From assembly GCF_021021475.1 (NCBI RefSeq), contig NZ_JAINWL010000004.1, positions 1 through 64,000 on the forward strand: 64,000 nucleotides of DNA. The letters run 5' to 3'. Positions 54,992 through 64,000 of this stretch are shown piece after piece. The DNA comes from Citromicrobium bathyomarinum (GTDB lineage Bacteria; Pseudomonadota; Alphaproteobacteria; Sphingomonadales; Sphingomonadaceae). Each line of letters begins with the position of its first letter. Within the stretch, counting starts at the first letter, position 1. The notes under the pieces are model-generated. The model made no database searches. It had not been told where the DNA came from and worked only from the letters and a program-made list of their open reading frames with translations. A program made the translations under genes and the position numbers.

Positions 54992-56404
54992 TCAGATGTG
55001 CAGCGCGCGCCCGTAGCTGGCCAGCACGCTCTCGTGCATCGACTCAGAGATCGTCGGGTGCGGGAAGACCGTCTGCATCAGTTCGGCTTCCGTGGTCTCC
55101 AGCGTCTTGCCGACCACGAAGCCCTGAATCATCTCGGTCACTTCCGCGCCGACCATGTGCGCGCCCAGCAGTTCGCCGGTCTTGGCGTCGAACACGGTCT
55201 TGGTAAAGCCTTCCGCCTCGCCCAGCGCGATCGCCTTGCCGTTGCCGATGAAGGGGAAAGTGCCCGCCTTCACGTCGTAGCCCGCTTCCTTCGCCTTGTC
55301 CTCGGTCAGGCCGACCGACGCGATCTGCGGGTGGCAATAGGTGCAGCCCGGAATGTTGCGACGGTCGAGCGGGTGCGGATGGACATCCTTGTTGCCCAGT
55401 TCCTGCGCGATCGCCTCTGCCGCGGTCACGCCCTCGTGACTCGCCTTGTGCGCCAGCCACGGGCCGGGTGTGCAGTCGCCGATGGCCCACAGGCCCTTGC
55501 TCTTGGTGCGGCCATAGGGGTCGATCTGGATGAAGCCCTTCTCCATCTCGGCCAGCTTTTCCAGGCCGATATTCTCGGTATTGGGGACGATCCCGATGGC
55601 GGTGATGCAGTGCGAGAATTCGCTCTCGCTCACCTTGCCGTCCTTGTCCTTGATCTTGGCCTTCACGCCCTTGCCGTCCGCCTTGATGTCTTCGACACCC
55701 GCGCCGGTCATGATCGTGATGCCCTGCTTGGTCAGGCTCTTGTGGAGGAAGGCGGAGACGTCCTTGTCTTCCACCGGCACGATCCGGTCGAGCATTTCGA
55801 CCACGGTCACATCCACGCCCATGTCGTTGTAGAAGCTGGCGAATTCGATGCCGATCGCGCCCGAGCCGATGACCAGCAGTTTCTTCGGCATTTCCTTGGG
55901 CGTCATCGCGTGGCGATAGGTCCAGATCCGCTCTCCATCCGCCTTGGCGAAGGGCAAGTCGCGCGCGCGGGCGCCGGTCGCGACGATGACGTGCTTGGCT
56001 TCGAGCTTTTCCTCGCCCTTCTCGCCCTTCACGGTCAGGCTGGTGGGGCCGGTCAGCTTACCCTCGCCCATATGCACCGCGATCTTGTTCTTCTTCATCA
56101 GCCCGGTGACGCCCTTGTTGAGCTGGGCCGCAACGCCGCGGCTGCGCTTCACCACCGCGTCCAGATCGGCTTCGATCTCGCCCCCGATCCTCAGCCCGTA
56201 ATCCTTGGCGTTCTGCGCGTAGTGCAGGATCTCTGCCGAGCGCAGCAGCGCCTTGGTGGGGATGCAGCCCCAGTTGAGGCAGATGCCGCCCAGCAGCTCA
56301 CGTTCCACGATGGCGACCTTCAGCCCCAGCTGCGCGCCCCGGATCGCCGCGACATAGCCGCCCGGCCCGCTGCCCAGCACGATAAGGTCGTATTTCTCAG
56401 CCAT
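54992..56404 (-). CDS. lpdA: Dihydrolipoyl dehydrogenase (E3)
   Basis: 470 residues. FAD loop LGSGPGGYVAAIRGAQLG, redox pair Cys42 and Cys47 in GGICLNWGCIPTK, NAD loop VIGSGAIGIEFASFY, and the C-terminal His-Glu catalytic region HPTISESMHESV. Reoxidises the lipoyl groups of the E2 encoded at 57.6-58.9 kb. Full length. CTGACACAC repeats lie ~30 bases upstream of the start. The first genes of the complex (pdhA, pdhB) are far away at 19-21.6 kb. Confidence 0.96.
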   Translation of the reverse strand: MAEKYDLIVLGSGPGGYVAAIRGAQLGLKVAIVERELLGGICLNWGCIPTKALLRSAEILHYAQNAKDYGLRIGGEIEADLDAVVKRSRGVAAQLNKGVTGLMKKNKIAVHMGEGKLTGPTSLTVKGEKGEEKLEAKHVIVATGARARDLPFAKADGERIWTYRHAMTPKEMPKKLLVIGSGAIGIEFASFYNDMGVDVTVVEMLDRIVPVEDKDVSAFLHKSLTKQGITIMTGAGVEDIKADGKGVKAKIKDKDGKVSESEFSHCITAIGIVPNTENIGLEKLAEMEKGFIQIDPYGRTKSKGLWAIGDCTPGPWLAHKASHEGVTAAEAIAQELGNKDVHPHPLDRRNIPGCTYCHPQIASVGLTEDKAKEAGYDVKAGTFPFIGNGKAIALGEAEGFTKTVFDAKTGELLGAHMVGAEVTEMIQGFVVGKTLETTEAELMQTVFPHPTISESMHESVLASYGRALHI

Positions 56405-56564
56405 CGAATCCTCTTTTCAGTTCACTGCCCTGACACACCTGACACACAGTCCAGGGACCAGAAAATCAGGGGCCGCACGGGCGGCCACGATCAGGCGCTT
56501 AAGGGAGAAGGTCATGGCGGTCACGCTCCCACCATGGCCAGTTGCACAGGTGTAGGACAGGCCC

Positions 56565-56981
56565 TCACCCATCATTGTCCGACGCATGACCTGGCGCGCG
56601 CTGCGCGGCTGCGCCCTGCATCCGCACCGGGCGCGGTTTGCCGTCGTCGTCCGCCAGCACGAAGACGAAGGTGCCCTTGCACACCAGCTTGGTCTCCTCG
56701 CCGTGGCGCGCGCGGGCAATGCCCTCTGCGGCGATGGTGATCGAGGTGTTTCCCTCTTTCAAAATCTCGCAATAGACATTGAGCTCGTCGCCCAGCGCCA
56801 TCGCGCCGGGAAAGGCGAAGTCGGTGGCCGAGACTACCACAGCTTTGCCCTGCCCCTCGCGACTGGCGAGCGAGCCTGCGCCGAGCGCCATCTGGCTCAT
56901 CAGCCACCCGCCGAACACGCCGCCATAGGGGTTCATGTCGGTCGGCATCGCGGTGACGCGGATCTGGGGTTGGCGGTCCAT
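56565..56981 (-). CDS. Acyl-CoA thioesterase, hotdog fold, YciA-like
   Basis: 138 residues from the ATG at 56981 (TTG one codon earlier possible). Hotdog-fold pattern: DMNPYGGVFGGWLMSQMALGAG (in parts, about 15-36) with the Asn/Gly/Asp region of YciA thioesterases, then VVSATDFAFPGAMALGD and ELNVYCEILKEGNTSI. Hydrolyses acyl-CoA esters of broad chain length. Lies between lpdA and the lipoprotein-pdhC pair, though with gaps of ~95 and 160 bases, so it may be transcribed alone. Confidence 0.85.
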   Translation of the reverse strand: MDRQPQIRVTAMPTDMNPYGGVFGGWLMSQMALGAGSLASREGQGKAVVVSATDFAFPGAMALGDELNVYCEILKEGNTSITIAAEGIARARHGEETKLVCKGTFVFVLADDDGKPRPVRMQGAAAQRAPGHASDNDG

Positions 56982-57075
56982 CAAAGTGCTGCTTCTCGTG
57001 TTCTTCCCACGCGTTGGTGCGCGCGGGCATGTTCCTCTCCCGCGAGGGGAGAGGAGAATTGGGCGCTGCCTGCTG

Positions 57076-57558
57076 TCACCCTGCGGTGACGTTCACGTAC
57101 TTGGCTTCGACCCAGCCCTGCGCGCAGGGGCCGGTGTAGTTGCGCGGGGTGTCGAGCGTTTCGTCGACCTGGCAATCCTTGCCTTCGTCACCCTTGTCGT
57201 AGACCACGCCGAACCAGTCGCCATCTTCGGAGCAGATGTGCACGCCCTGGCCGGGATCGAGCCGGTCGCGTTCCTTGACCTGCGTGCTGGGCGCGTCGCG
57301 AACGGAGAGGTAGGTTTCGCCCCCGGACTCCAGATCGTAGACCTCGCCATAGCTCGCGCAGGAATCCAAGTTCGGGCCGCTCAGCCCCACGCGGATCGGC
57401 TTCGGGATAGGCCCGTCATAGGGCGCAGCCTCGGCTGGCGTCACGACTTCAGTGTTCGCTTCCGGAGCGGGCTCTTCCGCGCTTCCGTCGGCAGGCGCCC
57501 GCTCGCACGCGGCGAGCGAGAGACCCAGCGTGGCAATCGTGACGAGCGCAATCCTCAT
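57076..57558 (-). CDS. Lipoprotein with SH3-like domain, coupled to pdhC
   Basis: 160 residues. Signal with lipobox LSLAAC, lipid-Cys18. After an acidic Pro/Ala/Glu linker (about 20-55) there is a Cys-containing beta-rich part ([48 protein letters not shown]), which looks like a bacterial SH3 domain with two disulfides. The ATG at 57558 overlaps the pdhC stop (ATGA). Its coupling to pdhC is odd for a periplasmic protein; function unknown. Confidence 0.75.
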   Translation of the reverse strand: MRIALVTIATLGLSLAACERAPADGSAEEPAPEANTEVVTPAEAAPYDGPIPKPIRVGLSGPNLDSCASYGEVYDLESGGETYLSVRDAPSTQVKERDRLDPGQGVHICSEDGDWFGVVYDKGDEGKDCQVDETLDTPRNYTGPCAQGWVEAKYVNVTAG

Positions 57559-58877
57559 AGCATCATTCCCATCGGTTGTTCGCACATCTGCTTGAACGCT
57601 TCCATCAGCTGCGCGCCTTCCGCGCCGTCGATCGCGCGATGATCGAAGCTGCCGCTGGCGGTCATGATGGTGGCGGGCGCGATCTGGCCGTCGATCACCC
57701 ACGGGCGCTGCTCGCCCGCGCCGACCGCCATGATCATGCCCTGCGGCGGGTTGATGACCGCGTCGAACTGCTTGATCCCGAACATGCCGAGGTTGGAGAT
57801 GCTGGCGGTGCCGCCCTGATATTCGTGCGGCTGCAGCTTGCCCTCGCGCGCCTTGCCCGCGAGTTCCTTCATCTCGGTCGCGATTTCGGCGAGGCTCTTG
57901 CGATCCGCGCCGCGAATTATCGGCGTGATCAGCCCCTTGGGCGAGGCAACCGCGACGCTGATGTCGGCGCGGCTGTAGCGGTGCAGCGTGTCGCCCTGGA
58001 AGCTGACATGCGCCTGCGGGGTGCGCATCAGCGCCTTGGCCAGCGCCTTGATCAGCAGATCGTTGACCGAGAGCTTCACGCCCTCTGCCTCGAGCATCTT
58101 GTTGAGATCGGCACGCGCGGCGAGCAGCGCGTCGAGGCGGATGTCCACGCTGAGGTAGTAGTGCGGCACTTCCTGCTTGGCAGCGGTAAGCCGCTTGGCG
58201 ACGACCTTGCGCACGCCGGAGACCTTCTCCTCCTCGAACGGCGCATCGCCATCCATCGAGGTATTGGCAGAGCCTGCAACCGCGCCGGGCTTCGCTTCGT
58301 TCGCTGGGCGACCGCCCTCGACACCTTCGACGTCCGCCTTCACGATCCGGCCGTGCGGGCCGCTGCCCTTGACGTCGCTGAGGTCGAGACCCTTCTGGTC
58401 GGCGATGCGGCGCGCGAGCGGCGAAGCGAAGATGCGTTCGCCGTCCTTCTCGGGCGCGGCGAGGTCTCTTGAGGGGGCCTTCTGCGGCTCGGCGCTCTCG
58501 CGCGGCTGTGCCTTGGCCGGTTCGGGCGGGGCCTCGCTCTTCTTCTTGTCGGAATCGTCGGCCTTGGTTTCTTCGGCCTTCTTCGCCTCGGGCTTATCGC
58601 CCGGCGCAGCCTTCGCCGCGTCTTCCACGCTTTCGCCATCGGCGGCGAGCATCGCGATCACGGTGCCGACGGCTACGCCTTCGGTCCCCTCGTCGATCTC
58701 GATCGAGGCGATGGTGCCTTCGTCGACCGCTTCGAACTCCATCGTCGCCTTGTCGGTCTCGATCTCGGCGAGCAGGTCGCCGGCGGCCACGCTGTCACCC
58801 ACCTTGACCAGCCAGCGGGCAAGCGTGCCCTCCTCCATGGTCGGCGAAAGCGCGGGCATCTTGATCGGAGTGGGCAT
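57555..58877 (-). CDS. pdhC: Dihydrolipoyl transacetylase (PDH E2)
   Basis: 440 residues from the ATG at 58877; an upstream in-frame start would add 38 unlikely residues. One lipoyl domain (1-78, lipoyl-Lys43 in ETDKATME), a Lys/Ala/Pro/Glu linker, the E1/E3-binding domain ([32 protein letters not shown], about 145-180) and the catalytic domain with [16 protein letters not shown] and the active-site [14 protein letters not shown] near the C-terminus. Core of the pyruvate dehydrogenase complex. The lipoyl domain is nearly identical to that of PdhB. Confidence 0.96.
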   Translation of the reverse strand: MPTPIKMPALSPTMEEGTLARWLVKVGDSVAAGDLLAEIETDKATMEFEAVDEGTIASIEIDEGTEGVAVGTVIAMLAADGESVEDAAKAAPGDKPEAKKAEETKADDSDKKKSEAPPEPAKAQPRESAEPQKAPSRDLAAPEKDGERIFASPLARRIADQKGLDLSDVKGSGPHGRIVKADVEGVEGGRPANEAKPGAVAGSANTSMDGDAPFEEEKVSGVRKVVAKRLTAAKQEVPHYYLSVDIRLDALLAARADLNKMLEAEGVKLSVNDLLIKALAKALMRTPQAHVSFQGDTLHRYSRADISVAVASPKGLITPIIRGADRKSLAEIATEMKELAGKAREGKLQPHEYQGGTASISNLGMFGIKQFDAVINPPQGMIMAVGAGEQRPWVIDGQIAPATIMTASGSFDHRAIDGAEGAQLMEAFKQMCEQPMGMML

Positions 58878-59047
58878 AAATGGCGTGTCCTGCGGTTGCG
58901 TCAGCTTTGCGTCGTGCGGGAGATTGGCCCCCGCCGTAGCGGCACGGTGTGCGTCTTGCGCCGCTTTGGCCAATTTGATTGGCGGGGGCAAGCACCTTGC
59001 CCTACCACACGATCTGTGCCCAATGCTGGCCTCAGGGAGATATCCGA

Positions 59048-59506
59048 ATGGGCAAATATCTGGTCATTATCGACGAAACCGAAGAGGCGCGAAAAGCGCT
59101 GCGTTTCGCGATGCACTGGGCGCAGTCGAGCGGGGGATCGGTGCAGATCCTCGCGATCGTGCAGCCGCAGAACTTCAACGCCTTCGGCGGCGTGCAGGCG
59201 ACCATCGAGGAAGAAGCGCGCGACCGGGCCGAAGCGATCGCGACCAGTGCGGCGGGCAATGTCTTTTCCGAAAGCGGGAAGATGCCCGCGATTGCGGTGA
59301 AGGTGGGCGAGGCGAGCCGGATCGTACGCGACTATCTGGCCGACCACCCGGACGTGCTCGCGCTGGTGCTGGGCGCAGGGGGCGACGGTGCGCCGGGGCC
59401 GCTGGTGACGCACTTCTCCGCCCATTCTGGCGGCCTGCCCTGCCCGCTGGTGATCCTGCCCGGCGCGATGCCGATGGAGGATATCGAGCGGATCGCGAGC
59501 GCGTAA
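59048..59506 (+). CDS. Universal stress protein, UspA family
   Basis: 152 residues from the ATG at 59048 (AGGGAG upstream); the earlier in-frame start at 58979 is rejected. Rossmann-like start [20 protein letters not shown] and a C-terminal half in which the ATP-type GxxGxG region reads [15 protein letters not shown]. The nucleotide motif is imperfect, so ATP binding is uncertain. Role in stress survival by family. Divergent from pdhC. Confidence 0.8.
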   Translation: MGKYLVIIDETEEARKALRFAMHWAQSSGGSVQILAIVQPQNFNAFGGVQATIEEEARDRAEAIATSAAGNVFSESGKMPAIAVKVGEASRIVRDYLADHPDVLALVLGAGGDGAPGPLVTHFSAHSGGLPCPLVILPGAMPMEDIERIASA

Positions 59507-59530
59507 GGGAGTGGCCAATGCCATCGCTGC

Positions 59531-60046
59531 CTAGCTCGCGGTGCCGCGCACCGGATAATCGTTCTCCAGCACGAACTGAATCGCGCTGATCATCTCGTCG
59601 AGCGGCGGGCGCGCGAAGGGCGCGCTCTGCACCTCTTCGAAATAGAGCGTGCCGTCGGGCTTGATCAGGAACAGGCCGGGTTCGGAAAACCGCTCCGGCT
59701 CGTCGCTTCCCTCGCGCTTTTCGGAGATGAACAGTCCCCACTCGCGCGCCTGCTCTTCCGGCAGGCCCAGCGCCAGCGGCAGATCGTGGGTGTTCCACTC
59801 CTCGTGCGTGACCATTGCGCGCTCACGGCTGTCCATCGAGATCGCGAAGGGCGAGACACCGAGCTTGGTGAACTTGTCCAGCTTGCCGCCCAGCTCCTCG
59901 AGATAGCGCTTGCAGATCGGGCAGTGCTTGCCGCGATAGAACACCAGCATGGTGAAGTTCTCGGGGGTCTGCTTCGATAACTGGAAGCGCGCGTCTATCG
60001 TCAGCTCCAGATCGAGGTCGGGCACGCTCTGGCCGGGGGTCAGCAT
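59531..60046 (-). CDS. Peroxiredoxin-like AhpC/TSA protein
   Basis: 171 residues from the ATG at 60046 (TTG at 60052 possible). Thioredoxin fold with MLVFYRGKHCPICKRYLEEL (about 33-52): Cys42 and Cys45 form a CxxC, unlike the TxxC of typical peroxiredoxins. FAISMDSRERA follows, then GLFISEKREGSD and FLIKPDGTLYFEE. Such atypical AhpC/TSA proteins are probably thiol oxidoreductases, not confirmed peroxidases. Single gene between the stress protein and rnr. Confidence 0.8.
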   Translation of the reverse strand: MLTPGQSVPDLDLELTIDARFQLSKQTPENFTMLVFYRGKHCPICKRYLEELGGKLDKFTKLGVSPFAISMDSRERAMVTHEEWNTHDLPLALGLPEEQAREWGLFISEKREGSDEPERFSEPGLFLIKPDGTLYFEEVQSAPFARPPLDEMISAIQFVLENDYPVRGTAS

Positions 60047-60105
60047 GGGCAATCTACTCCTTTGCCCATGCGAACGGAGCGCGCGGCGGCGCGTTCCGCC
60101 TGAAG

Positions 60106-62472
60106 CTACTTCTTGCCGCGCCCCTGGTGGCGAATATTGCCCGGCCTGCCGCGCTTGCCGACCTGGTGCTTGCCCGCCTTGTCCTTCCGCACGCCGTTCT
60201 TGCGGGGGCCGCCCTTCTGCGGACCATCCTTGCGGGGCCCCTTCGGCCCGCTGCGCAGCGGACGCCCTTCGCGCGCCTTGGAGGCATCGCCGCCGGGCAC
60301 TTCGAAGCGCAGCGCGCCGGTCAGCGCATTGGCCTCGACCAGCTTCATCTTGAGCCGCTGCCCGGTCTCGTAGCGCGTGCCGCTATCCGCGCCGATCAGT
60401 GCCTTGGCCGCTTCGTCATAGTGGAAATACTCGTCGCCGATGGTGGAGATCGGCACCAGCCCGTCGCCCCCCAGCCCCACGATGGTGGCGAAGAAGCCGA
60501 AGTTCTGCACGCCGGTGATGCGCGTCTCGAACGTTTCGCCCACCCGGCCGGAAAGCCACGCGGCGACGTAGCGGTCGATCGTGTCGCGCTCCGCTTCCAT
60601 CGCGCGGCGCTCGGTCCGGCTGATCGCCTCGCTGATCTTGCCCAGATCGTCGCGATCGACATCGCTGAGCCCGCTGCTCTCGGGCAGCTTCGACGCCATC
60701 TTTCCTTGGGGCTTGGGCTGCTCCAGCTTGAACGCATCGACCAGCGCGCGGTGCACCAGCAGGTCCGAATAGCGGCGGATCGGCGAGGTGAAATGCGCGT
60801 AGCTGCCGAGCGAGAGGCCGAAATGCCCCTGATTGTCCGGCCCGTAATAGGCCTGGGTCTGCGTGCGCAGCACCGCCTCCATCAGCAGCGCCTTTTCCTG
60901 TTCGTCTGACACATCCTTGAGGAAGCGGTTGAACAAAGTCGGCGTGATCACCTGCCCCATCGCCAGCTTCTTGTCCTGGGTGGAGAGATATTCCTTGAGC
61001 GCGAGCAGCTTCTCCCGGCTCGGCTGTTCGTGGACGCGGTAGACGACGGGTGAGTTCTTGCTCTCCAGCGCCTTGGCCGCCGCGACATTGGCCGAGATCA
61101 TGAACTCCTCGACCACGCGGTGCGCATCGAGCCGTTCGCGCACGACGATTTCGTCGATCCCGCCCTTGTCGTCCAGCACCACCTGCCGTTCGGGCAGATC
61201 GAGGTCCAGCGGGTCGCGCGCCTCGCGCGCTTTCCACAGCGCTCCCCAGGCTTTCCACAGGTTGTCCAGCCGTTCGTCCCCAGCCTTGTCATCGATCCGG
61301 CGCTGGGCTTCCTCGTAGGCCATGACCTCGGCGATCCGCACCACCGCGCGGGTGAAGCGCCACTTCAGCAGCTCGCCATCCGCCGAGATTGTCATGTGAC
61401 ACACCATCGCCGCGCGATCCTCGCCCGACTTGAGCGAGCAGACATCGGCGGAGAGGACTTCGGGCAGCATCGGGATGACGCGGTCGGGGAAATAGACCGA
61501 GTTGCCGCGCTTCCTTGCCTCGCGGTCGAGCGCGCTGCCGGGGCGCACGTAATGCGAGACATCGGCAATCGCGACGATCGCACGGAAGCCGCCCGCGTTG
61601 TCCTCGCTCTCGTCGGGCGCGGCCCAGATCGCATCATCGTGGTCGCGCGCGTCGGCGGGGTCGATCGCGACGATCGGCACATCCCGCAAATCCTCGCGCT
61701 TGTCCGTGGTCACCGGCAGCTTGGCCGCCAGCTGCGCCTCGTTCAGCACGGCCTCGGGGAAGACATGCGGGATTCCATGCTTGGCGATCGCGATCATGGA
61801 GAAGCTGTTGGGGGCCAGCGGATCGCCCAGAACTTCGGTCACGCGAACGCCCGAACGCGTGCCGCGCCCGACCGGTTCGGCGGAGACCAGCTGGCCTTCC
61901 TCTGCCGTGCCGACATCGGAAATGGGCGAGGAGTTGCGGACCTTCTTGTCCACCGGCGCGAGCCAGAACTTGCCGCGACCGTCCTTCTCGACCACGCCGA
62001 TCAGGCCTTCGGTCTGCTGGGCGAGCTTCTTCATCGGATGCGCGCGCCAGCCGCGCGGCGTCTCTTCCGTCCGTGCAAGTACCCGGTCGCCGACCTTGAG
62101 CGCGGGCATGCCCCTGGAGCCTTTCCCGCGCGATTTCTCGATGATCGTCAGGCGTGGCGGCTTGGCGCCGTCGTCGGGCTCCCACTTCTCGGGCACCGCG
62201 ATCGGGTCGCCATCGTCCAGCTCGACCACGCGCAGCACGGTCACCTTGGGCAGTCCGCCCATCCGGTGGAAGGCGGTCTTCTTTCCGTCGATCAGGCCTT
62301 CCTCGGCCATGTCCTTCAGCAGTTTCTTGAGCGCGATCTTCTCCTGCCCCTTGAGGCCGAAGGCGCGCGCGATCTCTCGCTTGCCGACCGTGCTGTCAGA
62401 CGTTTCGATGAATTCGAGGACCTGCTTCTGGGTGGGCAGTCCTTTGGGGAGGTTTTTTGCGCGTTTGGCCAT
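60106..62472 (-). CDS. rnr: Ribonuclease R
   Basis: 788 residues, full domain order: N-terminal helix-turn-helix (about 12-70), two cold-shock domains, RNB nuclease domain with IAIDPADARDHDDAIWA (the Asp cluster for metal binding) and YARFTSPIRRYSD-type loop (YAHFTSPIRRYSDLLVH), then S1 domain (VGETFETRITGVQNFGFFATI in parts), and a Lys/Arg/Gly-rich tail of ~70 residues. Degrades structured RNA from 3' to 5', including rRNA and tmRNA-tagged messages. 84 bases separate it from the DUF805 gene upstream. Confidence 0.96.
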   Translation of the reverse strand: MAKRAKNLPKGLPTQKQVLEFIETSDSTVGKREIARAFGLKGQEKIALKKLLKDMAEEGLIDGKKTAFHRMGGLPKVTVLRVVELDDGDPIAVPEKWEPDDGAKPPRLTIIEKSRGKGSRGMPALKVGDRVLARTEETPRGWRAHPMKKLAQQTEGLIGVVEKDGRGKFWLAPVDKKVRNSSPISDVGTAEEGQLVSAEPVGRGTRSGVRVTEVLGDPLAPNSFSMIAIAKHGIPHVFPEAVLNEAQLAAKLPVTTDKREDLRDVPIVAIDPADARDHDDAIWAAPDESEDNAGGFRAIVAIADVSHYVRPGSALDREARKRGNSVYFPDRVIPMLPEVLSADVCSLKSGEDRAAMVCHMTISADGELLKWRFTRAVVRIAEVMAYEEAQRRIDDKAGDERLDNLWKAWGALWKAREARDPLDLDLPERQVVLDDKGGIDEIVVRERLDAHRVVEEFMISANVAAAKALESKNSPVVYRVHEQPSREKLLALKEYLSTQDKKLAMGQVITPTLFNRFLKDVSDEQEKALLMEAVLRTQTQAYYGPDNQGHFGLSLGSYAHFTSPIRRYSDLLVHRALVDAFKLEQPKPQGKMASKLPESSGLSDVDRDDLGKISEAISRTERRAMEAERDTIDRYVAAWLSGRVGETFETRITGVQNFGFFATIVGLGGDGLVPISTIGDEYFHYDEAAKALIGADSGTRYETGQRLKMKLVEANALTGALRFEVPGGDASKAREGRPLRSGPKGPRKDGPQKGGPRKNGVRKDKAGKHQVGKRGRPGNIRHQGRGKK

Positions 62473-62556
62473 ATCATGGCTCTAAACGCATGGGAGGGGC
62501 GGTGCTATCCCGCACGCGCCCCCTGCCCCCCGATCTGTGAGCCGCGCTATGCGGCT

Positions 62557-63102
62557 TCAGTTGACATTGCGGCTTGGGATCAGGCCGCACACGATCACCA
62601 CCAGATAGCCGATATAGGCGACCAGTCCGAGGCCGGAGCTGGCAGCGGCAGTATCGCTCATCGTCTGCATGTTGTCGCTCATCATCGCGGCGCGGATATC
62701 GTCGACCGCCGCCACGCTGACATAGGACGCGAACAGCGTCGTCAGCACGGGGATGATCGCGATTCCCACCGGCAGGCGCGCATCGCGCAGCCGGCGCACG
62801 AAAGACGCGATCAGCAGCGCCAGCCCGATGAGCGAGATTGCCACCCCGATCCATGCCTGCGTTTCCACGCTGCCAGCCATGTTGCGCATCATCTCCATCT
62901 GGAGCTGATCCTGATCGACACCCGACATCGCGCCCTGAAACGCAGTGCCCATCGCCCCGGCGGTAAAGACGATGCCCGAGATGAAGCTGAGACCGAAGGT
63001 GATGACCACGATCAGCAGCACCCACCACCAGAACAGCGTGCGGCTGTCGCGGCCCGCAAAGTTCGTCAGGTTCGCAAATCCGTGCCTGATCGCATTGCCC
63101 AT
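62557..63102 (-). CDS. DUF805 membrane protein
   Basis: 181 residues from the ATG at 63102 (GGGGGAG 6 bases upstream). The start ANLTNFAGRDSRTLFWWWVLL is the DUF805 hallmark (GRxxRxxFWWW), followed by about four membrane helices, with a soluble loop AFQGAMSGVDQDQLQMEM between the first two. Family function unknown. It lies 20 bases after the stop of proS on the same strand and may be read from the same transcript. Confidence 0.85.
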   Translation of the reverse strand: MGNAIRHGFANLTNFAGRDSRTLFWWWVLLIVVITFGLSFISGIVFTAGAMGTAFQGAMSGVDQDQLQMEMMRNMAGSVETQAWIGVAISLIGLALLIASFVRRLRDARLPVGIAIIPVLTTLFASYVSVAAVDDIRAAMMSDNMQTMSDTAAASSGLGLVAYIGYLVVIVCGLIPSRNVN

Positions 63103-63122
63103 GAAATTCTCCCCCAAAAAAA

Positions 63123-64000
63123 TCAGTATGCGCGTGCGACGTAAATCCGCTCTACCGCCGGTTCTCCGGTGAAGATGCAGGTGCCGTCGGCAGGCGCCGT
63201 GTCGCGCGGTACGTTGCGCACGGTCAGCTTCTGATCCTTCAGCTTCTCGACCACCTGCTCCAGCGCATCGCCGGTCGGCTTGGCCCACTGTACCTCGACC
63301 CAGCCGGGATACTTGCCGTTATTGGCGAAGAACTCGACAACGCCGTCCCAGCTGTCGATGCCGGTCGCGATATTCGCGTCGCGGCGTTCGGCGGCTTCGG
63401 TAAACAGCGCCTGCTGGATGTCGCCCAGCAGGCCCGGAATCGTCTCACCCGCACTCTCACGGGTCGGGGCCTGCGAGTTGAGCTTGCCCGTTTCCATGTC
63501 CCACAGATTGTCGCGCCGGATCAGCGTGACGACGCCGTTCTCCATGTCGCGCCCGCCGACCTCGACGATCACGGGCGCGCCCTTGCGCACCCAGTCCCAC
63601 CGCTTCTGCGCGGGCTTGCCGGGCTTGGTGTCGAGCAGCACGCGGACCGGTTCGCCCAGCGCCTGCTGCCCGGCGAGCGTGGCGCGCAGGCCTTCGCAAT
63701 ATTCGATCAGCGCAGCGTCGTCGTCGTTACCGCGCAGCATCGGCAGGATCACGACTTGCCACGGCGCGAGCTTGGGCGGCACGCGCAGGCCGTCGTCGTC
63801 GCCGTGGGTCATGATGATGCCGCCGATCAGGCGGGTCGAGACGCCCCAGCTGGTGGTGTGCGCGAACTGCTCGCCGCCTTCCTGCGCCTGGTACTTGATG
63901 CCAGAGGCCTTGGCGAAATTGGTGCCGAGATAGTGGCTCGTGCCCGCCTGCAGCGCCTTGCCGTCCTGCATCATCGCTTCGATCGACCACGTCTCGACCG
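63123..64000 (-). CDS. proS: Prolyl-tRNA synthetase, archaeal/eukaryotic type, C-terminal part (5' end outside window)
   Basis: About 292 residues are visible; the start lies beyond the right edge. WSIEAMMQDGKALQAGTSHYLG (in parts) is class II motif 3 region of ProRS, followed by the anticodon-binding domain (KLAPWQVVILPMLRGND, VDTKPG-type VLLDTKPGKPAQKRWDWV) and the C-terminal zinc-like domain ending in VYVARAY-type (IYVARAY), a Tyr terminus typical of the archaeal/eukaryotic (ProS3) form. It lacks the INS editing domain in the visible part. Confidence 0.92.
   Translation of the reverse strand, partial: VETWSIEAMMQDGKALQAGTSHYLGTNFAKASGIKYQAQEGGEQFAHTTSWGVSTRLIGGIIMTHGDDDGLRVPPKLAPWQVVILPMLRGNDDDAALIEYCEGLRATLAGQQALGEPVRVLLDTKPGKPAQKRWDWVRKGAPVIVEVGGRDMENGVVTLIRRDNLWDMETGKLNSQAPTRESAGETIPGLLGDIQQALFTEAAERRDANIATGIDSWDGVVEFFANNGKYPGWVEVQWAKPTGDALEQVVEKLKDQKLTVRNVPRDTAPADGTCIFTGEPAVERIYVARAY

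Noticed and set aside
54887-56740. A 617-codon plus-strand frame over lpdA
   Set aside because: Antisense shadow of an intact and conserved gene.
61120-63144. A 674-codon plus-strand frame over rnr and the DUF805 gene
   Set aside because: Shadow of rnr; starts and ends without signals and spans unrelated genes.

Overview
The window looks like a chromosome segment of an alphaproteobacterium of the order Sphingomonadales, probably Erythrobacteraceae. This rests on the GC-rich coding style, the fused ispDF gene, a two-Sm-domain Hfq, an E1-beta pyruvate dehydrogenase subunit carrying its own lipoyl domain, the NtrY/NtrX pair, an archaeal/eukaryotic-type ProRS and many TTG/GTG starts. No ribosomal RNA is present; one tRNA-Ser(UGA) is found at 54.4 kb.

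Region 1 (1 to about 14.95 kb) is accessory DNA, visibly less GC-rich than the rest. It is the right-hand part of an integrated mobilizable or conjugative element: a VirD4/TraG coupling protein running off the left edge, two tiny membrane proteins, a MobC-like accessory protein and a relaxase at the right end, and core proteins of unknown function (exported, coiled-coil and membrane proteins). The left end and integrase are outside the window. Between the transfer genes lies cargo: a tightly packed four-gene operon (1957-5996) encoding a two-helix membrane protein, an ApeA-like HEPN protein with an RxxxxH motif, an unknown 204-residue protein and an HNH endonuclease; then an AT-rich two-gene unit (6412-7406), a protein built of repeated 'HRxxGPA' units, and a serine recombinase lacking its DNA-binding C-terminus beside a perfect 15-bp inverted repeat. 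The HEPN/HNH operon is the best candidate here for an undescribed defence system.

Region 2 (14.96 kb to the end) is ordinary chromosome. In order: DUF1499 protein, MscS channel, hpd with a VOC-family partner, ftsB, pdhA-pdhB, three Tad-type pseudopilin genes, a squalene/phytoene-synthase-like protein, an EF-hand protein, trmFO, YhhN protein, gyrA, a TPR protein, a NYN/OST-HTH protein, lipA-coq10-like, a CinA-type amidase, ispDF, dusB, ntrY-ntrX, hfq, hflX, mazG and an MFS transporter. A tightly overlapping minus-strand chain follows (dacC-like, tmk, holB, metG, tatD, MBL hydrolase, 55-residue membrane protein), with an RlpA/SPOR lipoprotein and an MltB-type transglycosylase upstream. The rest is tRNA-Ser, a DUF1328 protein, lpdA, a thioesterase, a lipoprotein and pdhC, a stress protein, a redoxin, rnr, a DUF805 protein and the 3' part of proS.

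The pyruvate dehydrogenase complex is split: E1-alpha and E1-beta at 19-21.6 kb, E2 and E3 at 55-59 kb. lipA at 33.6 kb would supply the lipoyl groups that both pdhB and pdhC products appear to carry. The cell-wall genes (transglycosylase, SPOR lipoprotein, D,D-carboxypeptidase) sit together and lead into replication and translation genes.
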